From Thalassomonas haliotis (lineage in GTDB: Bacteria; Pseudomonadota; Gammaproteobacteria; Enterobacterales; Alteromonadaceae), in the NCBI RefSeq assembly GCF_028657945.1, contig NZ_CP059693.1:4898001-4962000 (forward strand): DNA of 64,000 bases, read 5' to 3'. Shown here in pieces: positions 8,643-22,136 of the stretch. Below the pieces are notes generated by a model that saw only the letters and a list, made by a program, of their open reading frames with translations, did not search any database and was not told where the DNA came from. Position 1 is the first letter of the stretch; each line of letters begins with the position of its first letter. Made by a program: the position numbers and the translations under genes.

Positions 8643-8933
8643 GGATATACGGCACCTTAAAAAGAAGAATATTACTGCCATATACCCACTGCAACTAAAC
8701 GCAGTTTTTGGACAGCAGACAAAAATTTAATTTCTGCTGCTGACAATATCACGCAGGCAGTAAAAGACAACGGTAAAGACTTATTTCCCCTTGAGTCATC
8801 CAGCTTCAAAATACAGTTTTTGGCTGTTCTGTGTTTATTGCCGTAATAAAGTGAAATATTTTTATCCCTTACCTTGTAAGACAATATTGATCCCTTAGTT
8901 GGGGCTAGTAATTTCTATTAACGGGAGAAGAAT

Positions 8934-9497
8934 ATGTTTTCATTTTTAAAGAACGTTAAGTGGGCGCTGTTGTTGGTATGCGCAGTAGTTTTTCAAGCAC
9001 AGGCCACACCGATACAATGGAAAATCGAAAATGGCGGCAATGGTCATTGGTATGAATTAATCGACAGCCTTGTTACATGGAATGAAGCGAATACTTCAGC
9101 AAACAACTTATCATTTATGTCTGTTTCTGGTCATTTAGCCACGATTACGAGTGCAGAAGAAAACGCATTTATTTTTGACAGTGTGGCGAACGGCAACAAT
9201 GCTTGGTTTGGTTTAAGTGATGCTGAAACAGAAGGTACATTTACGTGGGTTACCGGCGAATTGCTGGATTACACAAATTGGTTTACTGGTGAACCCAATA
9301 ACGATGCTATTTTAGGAGAAGATTTTGGAGAGTTTAAAGCAGACGGCTTTTGGAATGACTTGCCTTCTGCTGCTAAAGCTAGTTATCTGGTTGAGTACTC
9401 CACATCGGTGCCTACGCCACCAGGAATCATGTTATTGATGATTGCGCTTACTTGCTTGATTCTACAACGCAAGAGGATTATTTTTAAAACCGAATAA
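8934..9497 (+). CDS. Secreted C-type-lectin-like protein with PEP-CTERM-type sorting tail
   Basis: 187 residues with a signal peptide (1-25, cleavage after QAQA), then a C-type lectin-like domain (about 30-155). Hallmarks are the opening WYELIDSLVTWNEA, GHLATITSAEEN, WFGLSD, an EPN motif (E120-N122, the mannose-type motif) and WND (140-142). The C-terminus is a sorting signal: PTPPG, a hydrophobic helix (IMLLMIALTCLIL) and basic QRKR. The PEP triad is replaced by a PTPPG variant. Such proteins are processed by an exosortase and delivered to the surface or extracellular matrix. The ATG at 8934 has a ribosome site (GGGAGAAG). A terminator shared with the rRNA operon follows. The ligand is unknown. 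Confidence 0.8.
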   Translation: MFSFLKNVKWALLLVCAVVFQAQATPIQWKIENGGNGHWYELIDSLVTWNEANTSANNLSFMSVSGHLATITSAEENAFIFDSVANGNNAWFGLSDAETEGTFTWVTGELLDYTNWFTGEPNNDAILGEDFGEFKADGFWNDLPSAAKASYLVEYSTSVPTPPGIMLLMIALTCLILQRKRIIFKTE

Positions 9498-9520
9498 TTT
9501 CTTCCTCCTAAATAACAAAA

Positions 9521-9544
9521 AACCCGCAGCGTTAGCTACGGGTT
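9521..9544. terminator. Bidirectional terminator: lectin gene and rRNA operon
   Basis: The arms AACCCG and CGGGTT, plus inner AGC/GCT around a GTTA loop, form a hairpin. A tracts precede it (AACAAAAA), giving a U-rich tail to the minus-strand rRNA transcript, and TTTCTC follows on the plus strand. Confidence 0.75.
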
Positions 9545-9557
9545 TCTCTAAATAGGA

Positions 9558-9674
9558 GTCTAGCAATGTCCTACTCTCACATGGGAACTCCCACACTACC
9601 ATCGGCGCTACTGCGTTTCACTTCTGAGTTCGGCATGGGATCAGGTGGTACCACAGTGCTATTGTCGCTAGACA
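9558..9674 (-). rRNA. rrf: 5S ribosomal RNA
   Basis: On the minus strand the sequence opens TGTCTAGCGACAATAGCAC, contains the universal CATGCCGAACTCAGAAGTGA and GCGCCGATGGTAGTG segments, and closes ATTGCTAGACT, which pairs with the 5' end. About 117 nt. Ends are set by pairing of the terminal stem. Confidence 0.95.
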
Positions 9675-9841
9675 AAAACAGTCAATCTTGGAAAGCGACG
9701 TGCACGGATGCACTAATGTCGACAAGCTTCATGGATGAAGGGTGTTTGTCGACGATATATATACAATCTTATTCAATCTATGTAATGCGTGAATCTTTTT
9801 CTTTGTCAGACATACAATCTTTAAAACCACTTGGGTGTTGT

Positions 9842-12732
<2,891 letters not shown>

Positions 12733-12976
12733 ATACAACCCCAAGTAGTTTCCTATTTGACAACTTGGTGACTAAACCAAGTAAAGTTGTAAAGTCTGAC
12801 ATTTTCACGCACTCATAGAGTGTCTTGAATAAGAGTTGATACTTCTCTAATAAAGAGTCGTATCGTGATACATGATAAGGAAAATCATGTATCAGGTTCG
12901 ATATATACGTTATTGTGTTCAGCGCGCGACACGCTTCCCACACATATATATCGGGTATATATATCAGCTTTCCAGA

Positions 12977-12990
12977 TTGTTAAAGAACAG
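12977..12990 (-). promoter_or_regulatory. boxA antitermination site in the 16S-23S spacer
   Basis: The minus strand reads CTGTTCTTTAACAA, a near-perfect boxA, the NusB/S10 entry site of rRNA antitermination complexes. It lies between tRNA-Ile and 23S. The rest of the 12733-13100 spacer is AT-rich with inverted repeats, consistent with 23S processing stems. Confidence 0.75.
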
Positions 12991-13027
12991 TTTTTAACGC
13001 GCATTCGGTTAAAAAGTTGGTTAAAAA

Positions 13028-13070
13028 AACCAAACTTAATTTGTTCAAGTGGAACACTTTAAGTTTGGTT
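13028..13070 (-). repeat. Long inverted repeat in the rRNA spacer
   Basis: AACCAAACTTAA (13028-13039) pairs with TTAAGTTTGGTT (13059-13070), with inner arms TGTTC (13042-13046) and GAACA (13052-13056). A stable hairpin follows tRNA-Ile in the transcript; it is possibly an RNase processing site. Confidence 0.6.
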
Positions 13071-13100
13071 TCTCATCTCTTTAAAAGAGTGAAGAATAAT

Positions 13101-13177
<77 letters not shown>

Positions 13178-13191
13178 AGCGTTGTCTAATA

Positions 13192-13267
13192 TGGTGGAGC
13201 TAAGCAGGATCGAACTGCTGACCTCCTGCGTGCAAGGCAGGCGCTCTCCCAGCTGAGCTATAGCCCC
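13192..13267 (-). tRNA. alaT: tRNA-Ala (anticodon UGC)
   Basis: 76 nt on the minus strand, from GGGGCTATAGCTCAGCTGG to the encoded CCA. The anticodon loop reads CTTGCAC with TGC. It lies next to 16S, so the order is 16S-Ala-Ile-23S. Confidence 0.95.
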
Positions 13268-13364
13268 ATTATCAGAACAGGTTATTCTTCTTCAATTTGT
13301 TATCAGTGCAATTTGTGTGAACACTCAACGACTTTCGTCGAAGTTAATGCGTTTTACTTCAAGA

Positions 13365-14906
<1,542 letters not shown>

Positions 14907-15117
14907 AAAAATCGTTTGTGAGAGACAAGCTCTCGACTCAATGAATTCTGTCGTTTTTGTTTCTACTTTTAAAAAAGTAAAATCAAAACGTAAATATTAC
15001 TTACTAAAAAGTAAGTCGTACTTGTGTGTCATTCATCATTAAGTGTTTTAGTTGTCCCGAAGGACTATGTAAAATCAACATTAACGTGAGTGCCCACACA
15101 AATTGCATGATAACTAA

Positions 15118-15130
15118 TTTTTAAAGAACT
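15118..15130 (-). promoter_or_regulatory. boxA in the rRNA leader
   Basis: The minus strand reads AGTTCTTTAAAAA, a boxA-like element between the promoters and 16S, as in other rRNA operons. Confidence 0.55.
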
Positions 15131-15221
15131 TCGCTTAGTGAACTAAGCAAGATATAAATCGCATTCGCCTATACCTTAAGTAATCATCTTTGCTTCAGGC
15201 CTTGCCCTTAGCGAGATGCGC

Positions 15222-15249
15222 ATCATACGCCTCTCACTTTTGATGTCAA
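15222..15249 (-). promoter_or_regulatory. Proximal rRNA promoter
   Basis: The minus strand shows -35 TTGACA (15249-15244), a 16-base spacer and -10 TATGAT (15227-15222), followed by a GCGC discriminator. An AT-rich UP-element-like stretch (15250-15290) lies upstream. The 16-base spacer and GC-rich discriminator are hallmarks of stringently controlled rRNA promoters. Confidence 0.8.
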
Positions 15250-15389
15250 CCTTTATTTCAAATAAAGTGTTAAAAACTTTTGAAGACGTTTTTAACTGTT
15301 AACTGTTTATTCTGTACCTGTTAGAGCAAGAGTAAACTTTTCAAAATCTCAAAATCCTTCGTTGGGTTGCCCCGTGGAAGTGGATGCGC

Positions 15390-15417
15390 ATTGTAGAGAT
15401 TTTAATTGCGAGGTCAA
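15390..15417 (-). promoter_or_regulatory. Distal rRNA promoter
   Basis: The minus strand shows -35 TTGACC (15417-15412), a 16-base spacer, -10 TACAAT (15395-15390) and the same GCGC discriminator, 168 bases upstream of the proximal promoter. It has the same architecture, so the operon has two tandem promoters. Confidence 0.75.
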
Positions 15418-16039
15418 CACTTTTTTAAGGCAAAAATGCCAAGCGCTCAAAAACAAAACAAAACAAAACAAGGTAAGCCTGATTTCTTTATGCCAGCTTT
15501 ATCCGCAAGATACGGCAATGGCTATAGTTACCTTAGATTTTCACAAGCAGGCAACACTATAAACTTATTAACTTCATTGTGTTTCAAGGAGCCTTGCCCC
15601 ACCCCGTCAAAAAATTTTACATATAAACAACTAAAATGACAAATCACATCAACAAAGGAAACAACTAAAAAAGCCATAAGACCAAATAAAATACAGCCAA
15701 ACTTATTTTTTCGAAATAAAACACACAAATCATCTTAAAAACACCAAAAGCAGTTCATTTTTAATGCAAATTACAGTGTCAGAAAATCTTACGGTTTTTT
15801 TACATTGATTTTACATGAAGAATAAGTAGGCTATAAGGGCTGCTTGTTATTGTCAGATCGAATCACATCATTAACGGGCATTAATATTGCTAAGCACAGC
15901 TTTCGTAATTCTTTTGCATGAATTTGTATTTCATAAAGTTTGAGATTGAACTAAGACAGTCTCATCATAAAAACACACAGATAATGCATCAGAAATTCTC
16001 AAAATGTCTTACGAATAATAACAATAATTGGAGATAGAA
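15418..16039. other. AT-rich intergenic region without a gene
   Basis: It separates the divergent rRNA operon and the subtilisin-like gene. It contains an AAAAC pentamer repeat (15446-15471) directly upstream of the distal rRNA promoter, possibly bendable UP-element DNA. No convincing coding frame is seen; the short frames here have no ribosome sites or family features. The protease promoter should lie in the last 200 bases but I cannot pick one with confidence. Confidence 0.5.
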
Positions 16040-19000
16040 ATGCAATTTAAGAAGTCCATTCTAGGGAGTCTGATCACTGTCGCACTCTCGGCATCAGTTT
16101 CATCTGTGGTGAGCGCACAGGAAATCAATGTTGATACATCAAGGTTAATCGAAGCCGGAAGCCCGGTTCAAAATACTCAAAGTCAGTCGGTAAGCTATAT
16201 TGTGCAGCTAAAAGCCCAACCGGCAATTGCCCAATCCCAGGAAATTGGCGAACTGTTACCAAGTAACCAGCTGGTTTCAACCGCAGGTAATCAGTACAAC
16301 GCCATGACCCCTGCCATGCAGGCCTACACCAGAACCCTTGAAGCCAAGCAGGCGGAAGTTGCCGGTGAAATTGGCAATATTGAAATCATCCACTCTTTCA
16401 AGCATACCTTTAATGGTTTTACTGCAAAGCTTACCCCTGCACAAAAAGCACAGTTAGAATCACATCCTGACATCCTAAATGTATGGGAAGACAAACTTGA
16501 AACAGTAACAACTGCTAATACCCCGCAATTTTTGGGATTAACAGAAGCTGGTGGTCAGCATGCGCTGAATGTTAAAGGTGAAGATGTTATTATCGGGGTA
16601 TTAGATACGGGTATCTGGCCTGAGCACCCCAGCTTTGCCGATGATGGTTCTTATTCCGATCCAGCTTCTATCGGTTGGCAAGGTATCTGTGATCAAGGTG
16701 ATGATCCCGCCTTTACCTGTTCAAATAAACTTATCGGTGCCCGCTTTTATAATGATTCTTTCAAAGCAAGGTATGAGATCCAAACTGATTTAGGTGAGTT
16801 TTTGTCTCCCCGTGATGCTGACGGACACGGTAGCCATACTGCTAGCACCGCCGGCGGTAATGAAGGTGTCGCAGCCAGTGTAAGCGGTTTTGATGCTGGT
16901 GCTGTTTCCGGTATCGCTCCCAGAGCCCGTATTGCAGTGTATAAAACCTGCTGGAACAGTGATTATGTCAGCCCGGAAGGCGAAAATGAACGTGGTTGTT
17001 TCTATGGCGATAACATGGCGGCAATTGATCAGGCAGTTGTTGATGGTGTCGATGTTATTAACTTCTCCATTGGCGGCAGCCGAACTGACTTAACCACGCC
17101 TCCGGCAGCGGCTATGTTACGTGCGAGCCAGGCAGGTGTTTTTGTAGCTGTTTCTGCAGGTAATGACGGCGATAACAATACCGCTGAAACGGTTGGTACG
17201 CCAGCACCTTGGGTTACCAGCGTCGGCGCCTCTACCTATTCAGGCACAGTACCTACAAATGCCATTAAAGTTACTTCTCGTACGCCTGAAGAGTTACTGG
17301 TAGCAATTGAAGGCGCAATTACTAAGCCTTTCCAGGATAGCGGCACGGTTAACGGCCAAGTTGTTATTGCCGAGCCTTTATTAGGTTGTTTTGAAAACGA
17401 AACCGCCGCCGCCCTTGATAATGCCGAAGCCATTTCCGGTAACATTGCCTTAATTAGCCGTGGTGAGTGTGCCTTTACCGAAAAAGTAGAAAGAGCCCAG
17501 TTAGCCGGTGCTACCGCCGTTATTGTTTACAGCGATGATCGTGAACCTACCGCTTTAGGCGGCGACAAGAGTTATGATATCCCGGGCGTGATGATCAGCA
17601 AGACCGACGGTGTTGCCCTTAACGGAGCGATTACCGGCGGTGAAGTGGTAGAGATCACTATGGGATTAGGTATTTCTACCACAGTAGAGCAAACAGGCAA
17701 TACCATGGCCGATTTCTCTTCGCAGGGACCTAACAGCGCCAGCTACGATATTATCAAGCCGGACATCACAGCACCGGGTTACCACATCCTGGCCGCCACC
17801 ACAGCCGCGCCTATGTTTGACCCTCACGGTAACTCATTTAAATACTTAAATGGTACTTCTATGTCCAGCCCACATATTGCGGGTATGGCGGCATTATTCA
17901 AGCAGACTAACAGCAGCTGGTCTCCTGCCCAGATCAAATCTGCATTGATGACCACTGCACGTCAGGATGTTACCAAATCAGACGGTAGCACACCTGCCGA
18001 CCCATTTGATTTTGGTGCCGGTCACGCACAACCGGTTCAAGCCATGGAGCCAGGGTTATTGTTTGATGCCAACTTCAATGATTACCTTGCCTTTTTATGT
18101 GGCTTAGGCGAAGAAGACTATGTTTCGACCAACGGCACCGACTGTGACACTTTAACCGCAGCAGGGTTCTCTACAGATCCCAGCCAGTTAAACTTACCAT
18201 CAATCGCTATTGCTGAGTTAGACGAAGAAGAAACGATTTTCAGAACCATGACAAATGCTTCATACGCATCAATTTATACTGCGACAGTTGAAGCACCAGA
18301 AGGTATTGATGTCGTAGTTAAAGTTTATGACGCTGAAGGGAATGCTACTGTTGGCAATACCCTGGCAGTTCCGGCTGATGGCGCTAAAGTAAACTTCTCA
18401 TTAACCTTTAGCAAAAAAGACAATGCTAAAATTAATAGTTGGGAATTTGGCTCTATTACCTGGGCTGATGACACAGGGCTTAGTGTGCGTCTGCCAATCG
18501 CAATAAAAGCCTCTCCTACCGCTAAGATCGAAGTACCTGAGCTAATTTCCGGCGACATGACCAGTGGCCGTTACAGTTACCCGGTTAAAATGCTATATAC
18601 CGGCTCAACTTCTATTGAGTATGCAGGCCTTACCGCACCAACCGGTTCAGCAAATAAAGTATCTCAAGATGCCGACGGCACCTTCTCATTTAATGAAGCA
18701 GGTTTAGGCACACATGTCTACCTGGTACCTGAAGGCACCAGGATGGTGCGTTTTAACTTGAGTGAAAGCCTGATTGCAGCGGACAATGCTGATTTAGATC
18801 TTTATGTATACCATTGCGTCGAGTGGCTCTGTAGTCCGGTAGCACAATCAACTACCGAAGGCAGCTCTAACGAAAACGTACTGTTAACCAACCCTGCTCC
18901 GGCAAATGATGGTGATATCGGTAATGTTTATCTTGTTTGGGTACACGCCCGCTCATTGGATGTTGCCGAAACTAACTACACTATGCCGGTGTGGATGGCA

Positions 19001-19180
19001 GGTTCGGCCGACAGCTCAACTCGTGTGGTTTCAAGCACCCGGGCAATGGCTGGTCGCTTTAACTATACCAGTATCCTAACGCGTGGGTTAACGCCGGGCA
19101 TGATCTATATGGGCACAGTGACTTACTTTAATGATGAAGGTGTCGAAGAAGGCACCACAGTTCTTGAATTAAGCAACTAA
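16040..19180 (+). CDS. Secreted subtilisin-like serine protease (S8) with PA domain
   Basis: 1,046 residues from the ATG at 16040, with GGAG six bases upstream; a TTG at 16028 in the same frame overlaps the ribosome site. Order: signal peptide (1-26, cleaved near VSA), I9-type inhibitor propeptide (about 50-150, ending at a VWEDKLETV segment), peptidase S8 domain with triad D189 (GVLDTGIWP), H263 (DGHGSHTA) and S607 (NGTSMSSPHIAG), interrupted by a PA insert (about 395-540), then beta-sandwich domains to the end, the last resembling a pre-peptidase-C-type or Fn3-like fold (DLDLYVYHC). It is an extracellular endoprotease for protein nutrients. Monocistronic with its own strong terminator. No PEP-CTERM or type-9 tail is visible. 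Confidence 0.92.
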   Translation: MQFKKSILGSLITVALSASVSSVVSAQEINVDTSRLIEAGSPVQNTQSQSVSYIVQLKAQPAIAQSQEIGELLPSNQLVSTAGNQYNAMTPAMQAYTRTLEAKQAEVAGEIGNIEIIHSFKHTFNGFTAKLTPAQKAQLESHPDILNVWEDKLETVTTANTPQFLGLTEAGGQHALNVKGEDVIIGVLDTGIWPEHPSFADDGSYSDPASIGWQGICDQGDDPAFTCSNKLIGARFYNDSFKARYEIQTDLGEFLSPRDADGHGSHTASTAGGNEGVAASVSGFDAGAVSGIAPRARIAVYKTCWNSDYVSPEGENERGCFYGDNMAAIDQAVVDGVDVINFSIGGSRTDLTTPPAAAMLRASQAGVFVAVSAGNDGDNNTAETVGTPAPWVTSVGASTYSGTVPTNAIKVTSRTPEELLVAIEGAITKPFQDSGTVNGQVVIAEPLLGCFENETAAALDNAEAISGNIALISRGECAFTEKVERAQLAGATAVIVYSDDREPTALGGDKSYDIPGVMISKTDGVALNGAITGGEVVEITMGLGISTTVEQTGNTMADFSSQGPNSASYDIIKPDITAPGYHILAATTAAPMFDPHGNSFKYLNGTSMSSPHIAGMAALFKQTNSSWSPAQIKSALMTTARQDVTKSDGSTPADPFDFGAGHAQPVQAMEPGLLFDANFNDYLAFLCGLGEEDYVSTNGTDCDTLTAAGFSTDPSQLNLPSIAIAELDEEETIFRTMTNASYASIYTATVEAPEGIDVVVKVYDAEGNATVGNTLAVPADGAKVNFSLTFSKKDNAKINSWEFGSITWADDTGLSVRLPIAIKASPTAKIEVPELISGDMTSGRYSYPVKMLYTGSTSIEYAGLTAPTGSANKVSQDADGTFSFNEAGLGTHVYLVPEGTRMVRFNLSESLIAADNADLDLYVYHCVEWLCSPVAQSTTEGSSNENVLLTNPAPANDGDIGNVYLVWVHARSLDVAETNYTMPVWMAGSADSSTRVVSSTRAMAGRFNYTSILTRGLTPGMIYMGTVTYFNDEGVEEGTTVLELSN

Positions 19181-19260
19181 TCCCGCTGATAAAGCACTAA
19201 TTAAGCACATATGCTGCTGATGTTCATATACGAATCAGCAGTAGCTTAAAATAACTCCAA

Positions 19261-19290
19261 GGCTTCTAACATCTGTTAGAAGCCTTTTTT
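19261..19290 (+). terminator. Terminator of the subtilisin-like gene
   Basis: GGCTTCTAAC pairs with GTTAGAAGCC around a 4-base loop, followed by TTTTTT. A strong intrinsic terminator. Confidence 0.9.
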
Positions 19291-19701
19291 ATAGCAATTC
19301 ATACATGGGCTAGCTTAAGAGACTTCTGCCGGGTGGCAATTAATATACAAAGCCGGTAACAGACGAAGTCACAGGCTGCTTACTCACTCCTTCTTTTTTG
19401 CTCTCAATAACGCCTCCCCAGGCAATATAAATTCAGCTCCCGCCTATATTCCGGTTTATTTCCTCTAACAAAGAGCAACCCTTAATTCGATTAATCGCCT
19501 ATTGGATGTTGTCAAAGAGTCAGCCCGGCACAGCAGAAAAGAGATGGATGCTCAGGAAAATAATATTTAAAATGCACACCTGTAATAACAGGCGTTAGTG
19601 ACGTTCGCTAATAACTGATAAAGATTGAAGAAAGAGAGAGGAATACGCCTGTTGCCATAACCCCACGATGATGCGGCCCACAAGGAAGGTTTAGCGGCAA
19701 T
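19291..19701. other. Intergenic region between convergent genes, no gene seen
   Basis: About 410 bases without a plausible coding frame, tRNA or recognised RNA motif. Both flanking genes end toward it and have their own terminators. Confidence 0.5.
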
Positions 19702-19728
19702 AAAAAAGCCCTGCCAAATAGCAGGGCT
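19702..19728 (-). terminator. Terminator of the PEP-CTERM gene
   Basis: On the minus strand AGCCCTGC pairs with GCAGGGCT around a short loop and is followed by TTTTTATTG. Confidence 0.9.
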
Positions 19729-19748
19729 TCTTCTCAAAAAAACTACCG

Positions 19749-20261
19749 TTACAGGCTCTTACGTCTTACTATAAGGCCGGTAACCGCCATTAATAATAAA
19801 AAGGCTGTTTCAGGCTCTGGAACACTAACCTCTGCATCACCTAATTTGATTTCACCAAACAGTGCAATACCGTTTGAGGTAAAGGCATCAATAAAACTAA
19901 ATTGTGCACTGACAATACCATTAAAAGCATAAGTGCCCAGGGTACTTTCGCTCAGGTCGAAAGATAAGAATTGCAAACCCGCACTAAAATCAGCTACATC
20001 AATTTCAGTTTCGAATAAACCGCCGCCAGACTCAGCAACAGTTAATAGGTCAAACCCGAAAAGAGTAAAATCGTACCATTCTGAAATATAGCCGAACTTA
20101 TCGGCTTCAGCAGTAACAACAGTAATTTCGCCGATACTTGACCAAGTCCCCTGATCATCGAACAAAATATCTTGGGTAATTAGCGCAGCGTTTGCTGAAG
20201 ATAACGCAGCAACACTTAATGAAACGGAAAGTAATATTTTTAAAAATAACTTATTGAACAT
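19749..20261 (-). CDS. PEP-CTERM sorting-domain protein, unknown function
   Basis: 170 residues with a signal peptide (1-25, cleaved after ANA), a beta-rich body without recognisable catalytic residues, and a classic C-terminal tail: VPEPETA, a hydrophobic helix (FLLLMAVTGLIV) and RRKSL. Such proteins are substrates of an exosortase (EpsH/XrtA type), which must be encoded elsewhere, and are commonly tied to exopolysaccharide or floc formation. The body repeats acidic, aromatic segments (SEWYDFTLFGFDLLTV, VSAQFSFIDAF). Monocistronic. Function not recognised. Confidence 0.85.
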   Translation of the reverse strand: MFNKLFLKILLSVSLSVAALSSANAALITQDILFDDQGTWSSIGEITVVTAEADKFGYISEWYDFTLFGFDLLTVAESGGGLFETEIDVADFSAGLQFLSFDLSESTLGTYAFNGIVSAQFSFIDAFTSNGIALFGEIKLGDAEVSVPEPETAFLLLMAVTGLIVRRKSL

Positions 20262-20675
20262 ATTAAACCTTATTTATAATTATTATCTATATAGTGATTA
20301 ACTGGACGTTAACTTAGCAAAAATCAGACCAAAAGCAAAAGCACATTTTAATCAATGAGTTAAATAACACCACTTAAAAAATTAACGATGAGTTAACCAG
20401 CCTGACAAGTTGTGTAAAATAATCTGACACAAGATATCCCTTCTCCACAAAGAAATATAAAGATGAAAAAACAAAGAGTTAACAAACAGCAAAAGAGGCA
20501 TAATCTCCGGGCAGCATAAACACTTAATCTGCAAAGTATGCAAGAGTGGAAAAATAGTGACAGGGTTAACTACAAGCAGGAAAAAGACAGAAGTTAAGTT
20601 GTCCGGGTTCAAGAAATATACCGATGAACCGCAGGCCTTCTGAGCAACGGTTAATCGGCTTTACATATTTAGTCG
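20262..20675. other. Intergenic region, no supported gene
   Basis: 414 bases of AT-rich DNA upstream of the PEP-CTERM gene and downstream of pssA. A 76-codon minus-strand frame at 20382-20612 has no ribosome site or recognisable features and is not called. Confidence 0.5.
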
Positions 20676-21452
20676 TTAATTTTTAAAATCTTCATCATGA
20701 TCATCACCAACTACATGCTCAAGCTTAAGCTTTTTCACACTGCGAATGGTCGTGACCGGCCCGGAGGCCGCATAAAGTACAAATATCATCAACAACAACT
20801 CTGCCGGACTTGAAGCAACCACGACAAAAATTAACACTATCAACAATACCACCACAAAGGGGACCTTACCCTTCCAGTCTACTTCTTTAAAACTGTTATA
20901 CCTGAAATTACTCACCATCAATAACCCGGTAACAATAGTAATAATCCCCATTATAACGCCGTAGTCCTGACCCAGGAGCTGATACTCAGTACCAGCCCAG
21001 ACAACACTTGCAATCACGCCGGCCGCTGCAGGACTTGCCAACCCCTGAAAATAACGTTTATCGGCAACTCCTACCTGGGTATTAAAACGGGCCAGGCGCA
21101 GCGCAGCACAGGCAACAAAGATAAATGCCGCCAGCCAGCCAAATTTCCCCATACCCGAAAGCGCCCAGTTATACACAACTAACCCCGGGGCGATGCCAAA
21201 AGAAACCATATCCGCCATGCTGTCATATTCGGCGCCAAATTCACTTTGGGTATTGGTCATGCGGGCAACCCGCCCGTCAAGCCCGTCAAAGATCATGGCA
21301 ATAAAAATGGCAACAGCAGCACTGGCAAAATGACCGTTCATTGAAGACACTACGGCATAAAACCCGGAAAAAAGACCGGCGGTGGTGAGCAAATTAGGTA
21401 ATAAATAAATGCCTCGGGTGGGCGTGCTATCGTTTGCTTGCTTATCTGTCAT
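20676..21452 (-). CDS. pssA: CDP-diacylglycerol-serine O-phosphatidyltransferase
   Basis: 258 residues from the ATG at 21452 (MTDKQANDSTPTRGIYLLPN), chosen because family similarity begins there; the frame extends 15 residues upstream to 21497. The CDP-alcohol phosphotransferase signature D-G-x2-A-R-x8-G-x3-D-x3-D is complete in DGLDGRVARM through EYDSMADM. It has several membrane helices. It makes phosphatidylserine from CDP-diacylglycerol and serine, the first step to phosphatidylethanolamine, at the inner membrane. This is the integral-membrane (type II) form, not the peripheral E. coli type. Divergent from the DUF4124 gene. Confidence 0.9.
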   Translation of the reverse strand: MTDKQANDSTPTRGIYLLPNLLTTAGLFSGFYAVVSSMNGHFASAAVAIFIAMIFDGLDGRVARMTNTQSEFGAEYDSMADMVSFGIAPGLVVYNWALSGMGKFGWLAAFIFVACAALRLARFNTQVGVADKRYFQGLASPAAAGVIASVVWAGTEYQLLGQDYGVIMGIITIVTGLLMVSNFRYNSFKEVDWKGKVPFVVVLLIVLIFVVVASSPAELLLMIFVLYAASGPVTTIRSVKKLKLEHVVGDDHDEDFKN

Positions 21453-21558
21453 GAAGGTTATCGTAATATAAGAATAATAAAAACGGTAATTTATCATAAC
21501 TTATCAAACAAAAAACAGATAAATTAATAGCGGAAAAATGATTTAAAGGTAAGAAAAT

Positions 21559-21587
21559 TTGTAAACTTAACGGCCTGTTGTTATAAG
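21559..21587 (+). promoter_or_regulatory. Sigma-70-type promoter of the DUF4124 gene
   Basis: TTGTAA (21559-21564), 17-base spacer, TATAAG (21582-21587). The gene starts 68 bases downstream. Confidence 0.5.
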
Positions 21588-21654
21588 TTTAAGGAAGACA
21601 TTAACTTTTTGCCCGAAGCAGGCGCTCACAAAAGAGTTTGATGGAGAAATAATC

Positions 21655-22062
21655 ATGCGAACGCTGTGCTTAATTTTCTTATTGCTGGTCATTTCCACCA
21701 AGGCGTTCGCAACCAGCGTTAAAATTTATCGCTGGGTCGATGAAAATAATATCGTCCATTTCAGCCAACACCAGCCGTCACACGACAATTATACCGAACT
21801 GACTATGGCCGAAACCTTTTCCCCAAAAAAGAACGATGCAGGTCAATTACAATCCGCGAGCACACGCAAAGTACAAGATATTTCTGCCGATTTTCAGGAA
21901 AAATGCGCCATTGCCCAGGCAAATATCGAAACCCTGATCAAACATGATAAAGTCCAGTTTACCGATAAAGACGGCCAAACCAAAGTACTTAGCCCGGAAG
22001 AAAAAGCCATTCAACTGGCCAACAGTGAAAAGCAGGCAGAAGTTTATTGTCGCCAGCAATAA
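21655..22062 (+). CDS. DUF4124-domain periplasmic protein
   Basis: 135 residues with a signal peptide (1-19, cleaved after AFA) and an N-terminal DUF4124 domain (about 22-60; YRWVDENNIVHFSQHQP fits the pattern Y-x-W-x-D-x2-G/N-x-V-x-F/Y-S). The C-terminal half is helical and charged, with two Cys (C81 and C132 approximately) that could form a disulfide. Function unknown; members are common small envelope proteins of gammaproteobacteria. The start has a ribosome site (TGGAG). Its 3' end faces clpB. Confidence 0.8.
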   Translation: MRTLCLIFLLLVISTKAFATSVKIYRWVDENNIVHFSQHQPSHDNYTELTMAETFSPKKNDAGQLQSASTRKVQDISADFQEKCAIAQANIETLIKHDKVQFTDKDGQTKVLSPEEKAIQLANSEKQAEVYCRQQ

Positions 22063-22087
22063 ACTTCTGCCTGAATAACCTTAGCTA

Positions 22088-22124
22088 TAAAAAAACTTGT
22101 TTTATTACCATCTTTAAAACAGGT
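22088..22124 (-). terminator. Terminator of clpB
   Basis: On the minus strand ACCTGTTTTA pairs with TAAAACAAGT, followed by TTTTTTTAT. The A-rich left side may also serve the convergent DUF4124 gene. Confidence 0.8.
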
Positions 22125-22136
22125 GGCAAACAAGCG

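Noticed and set aside
8672-8884. 70-codon minus-strand frame upstream of the ycaQ-like gene
   Set aside because: It overlaps the possible 5' end of the ycaQ-like gene and shows no family features or clear ribosome site.
15406-15639. Plus-strand frame across the AAAAC repeat
   Set aside because: It overlaps the distal rRNA promoter and has biased, low-complexity sequence with no ribosome site.
20382-20612. 76-codon hydrophobic minus-strand frame
   Set aside because: No ribosome site and a composition typical of AT-rich intergenic DNA.
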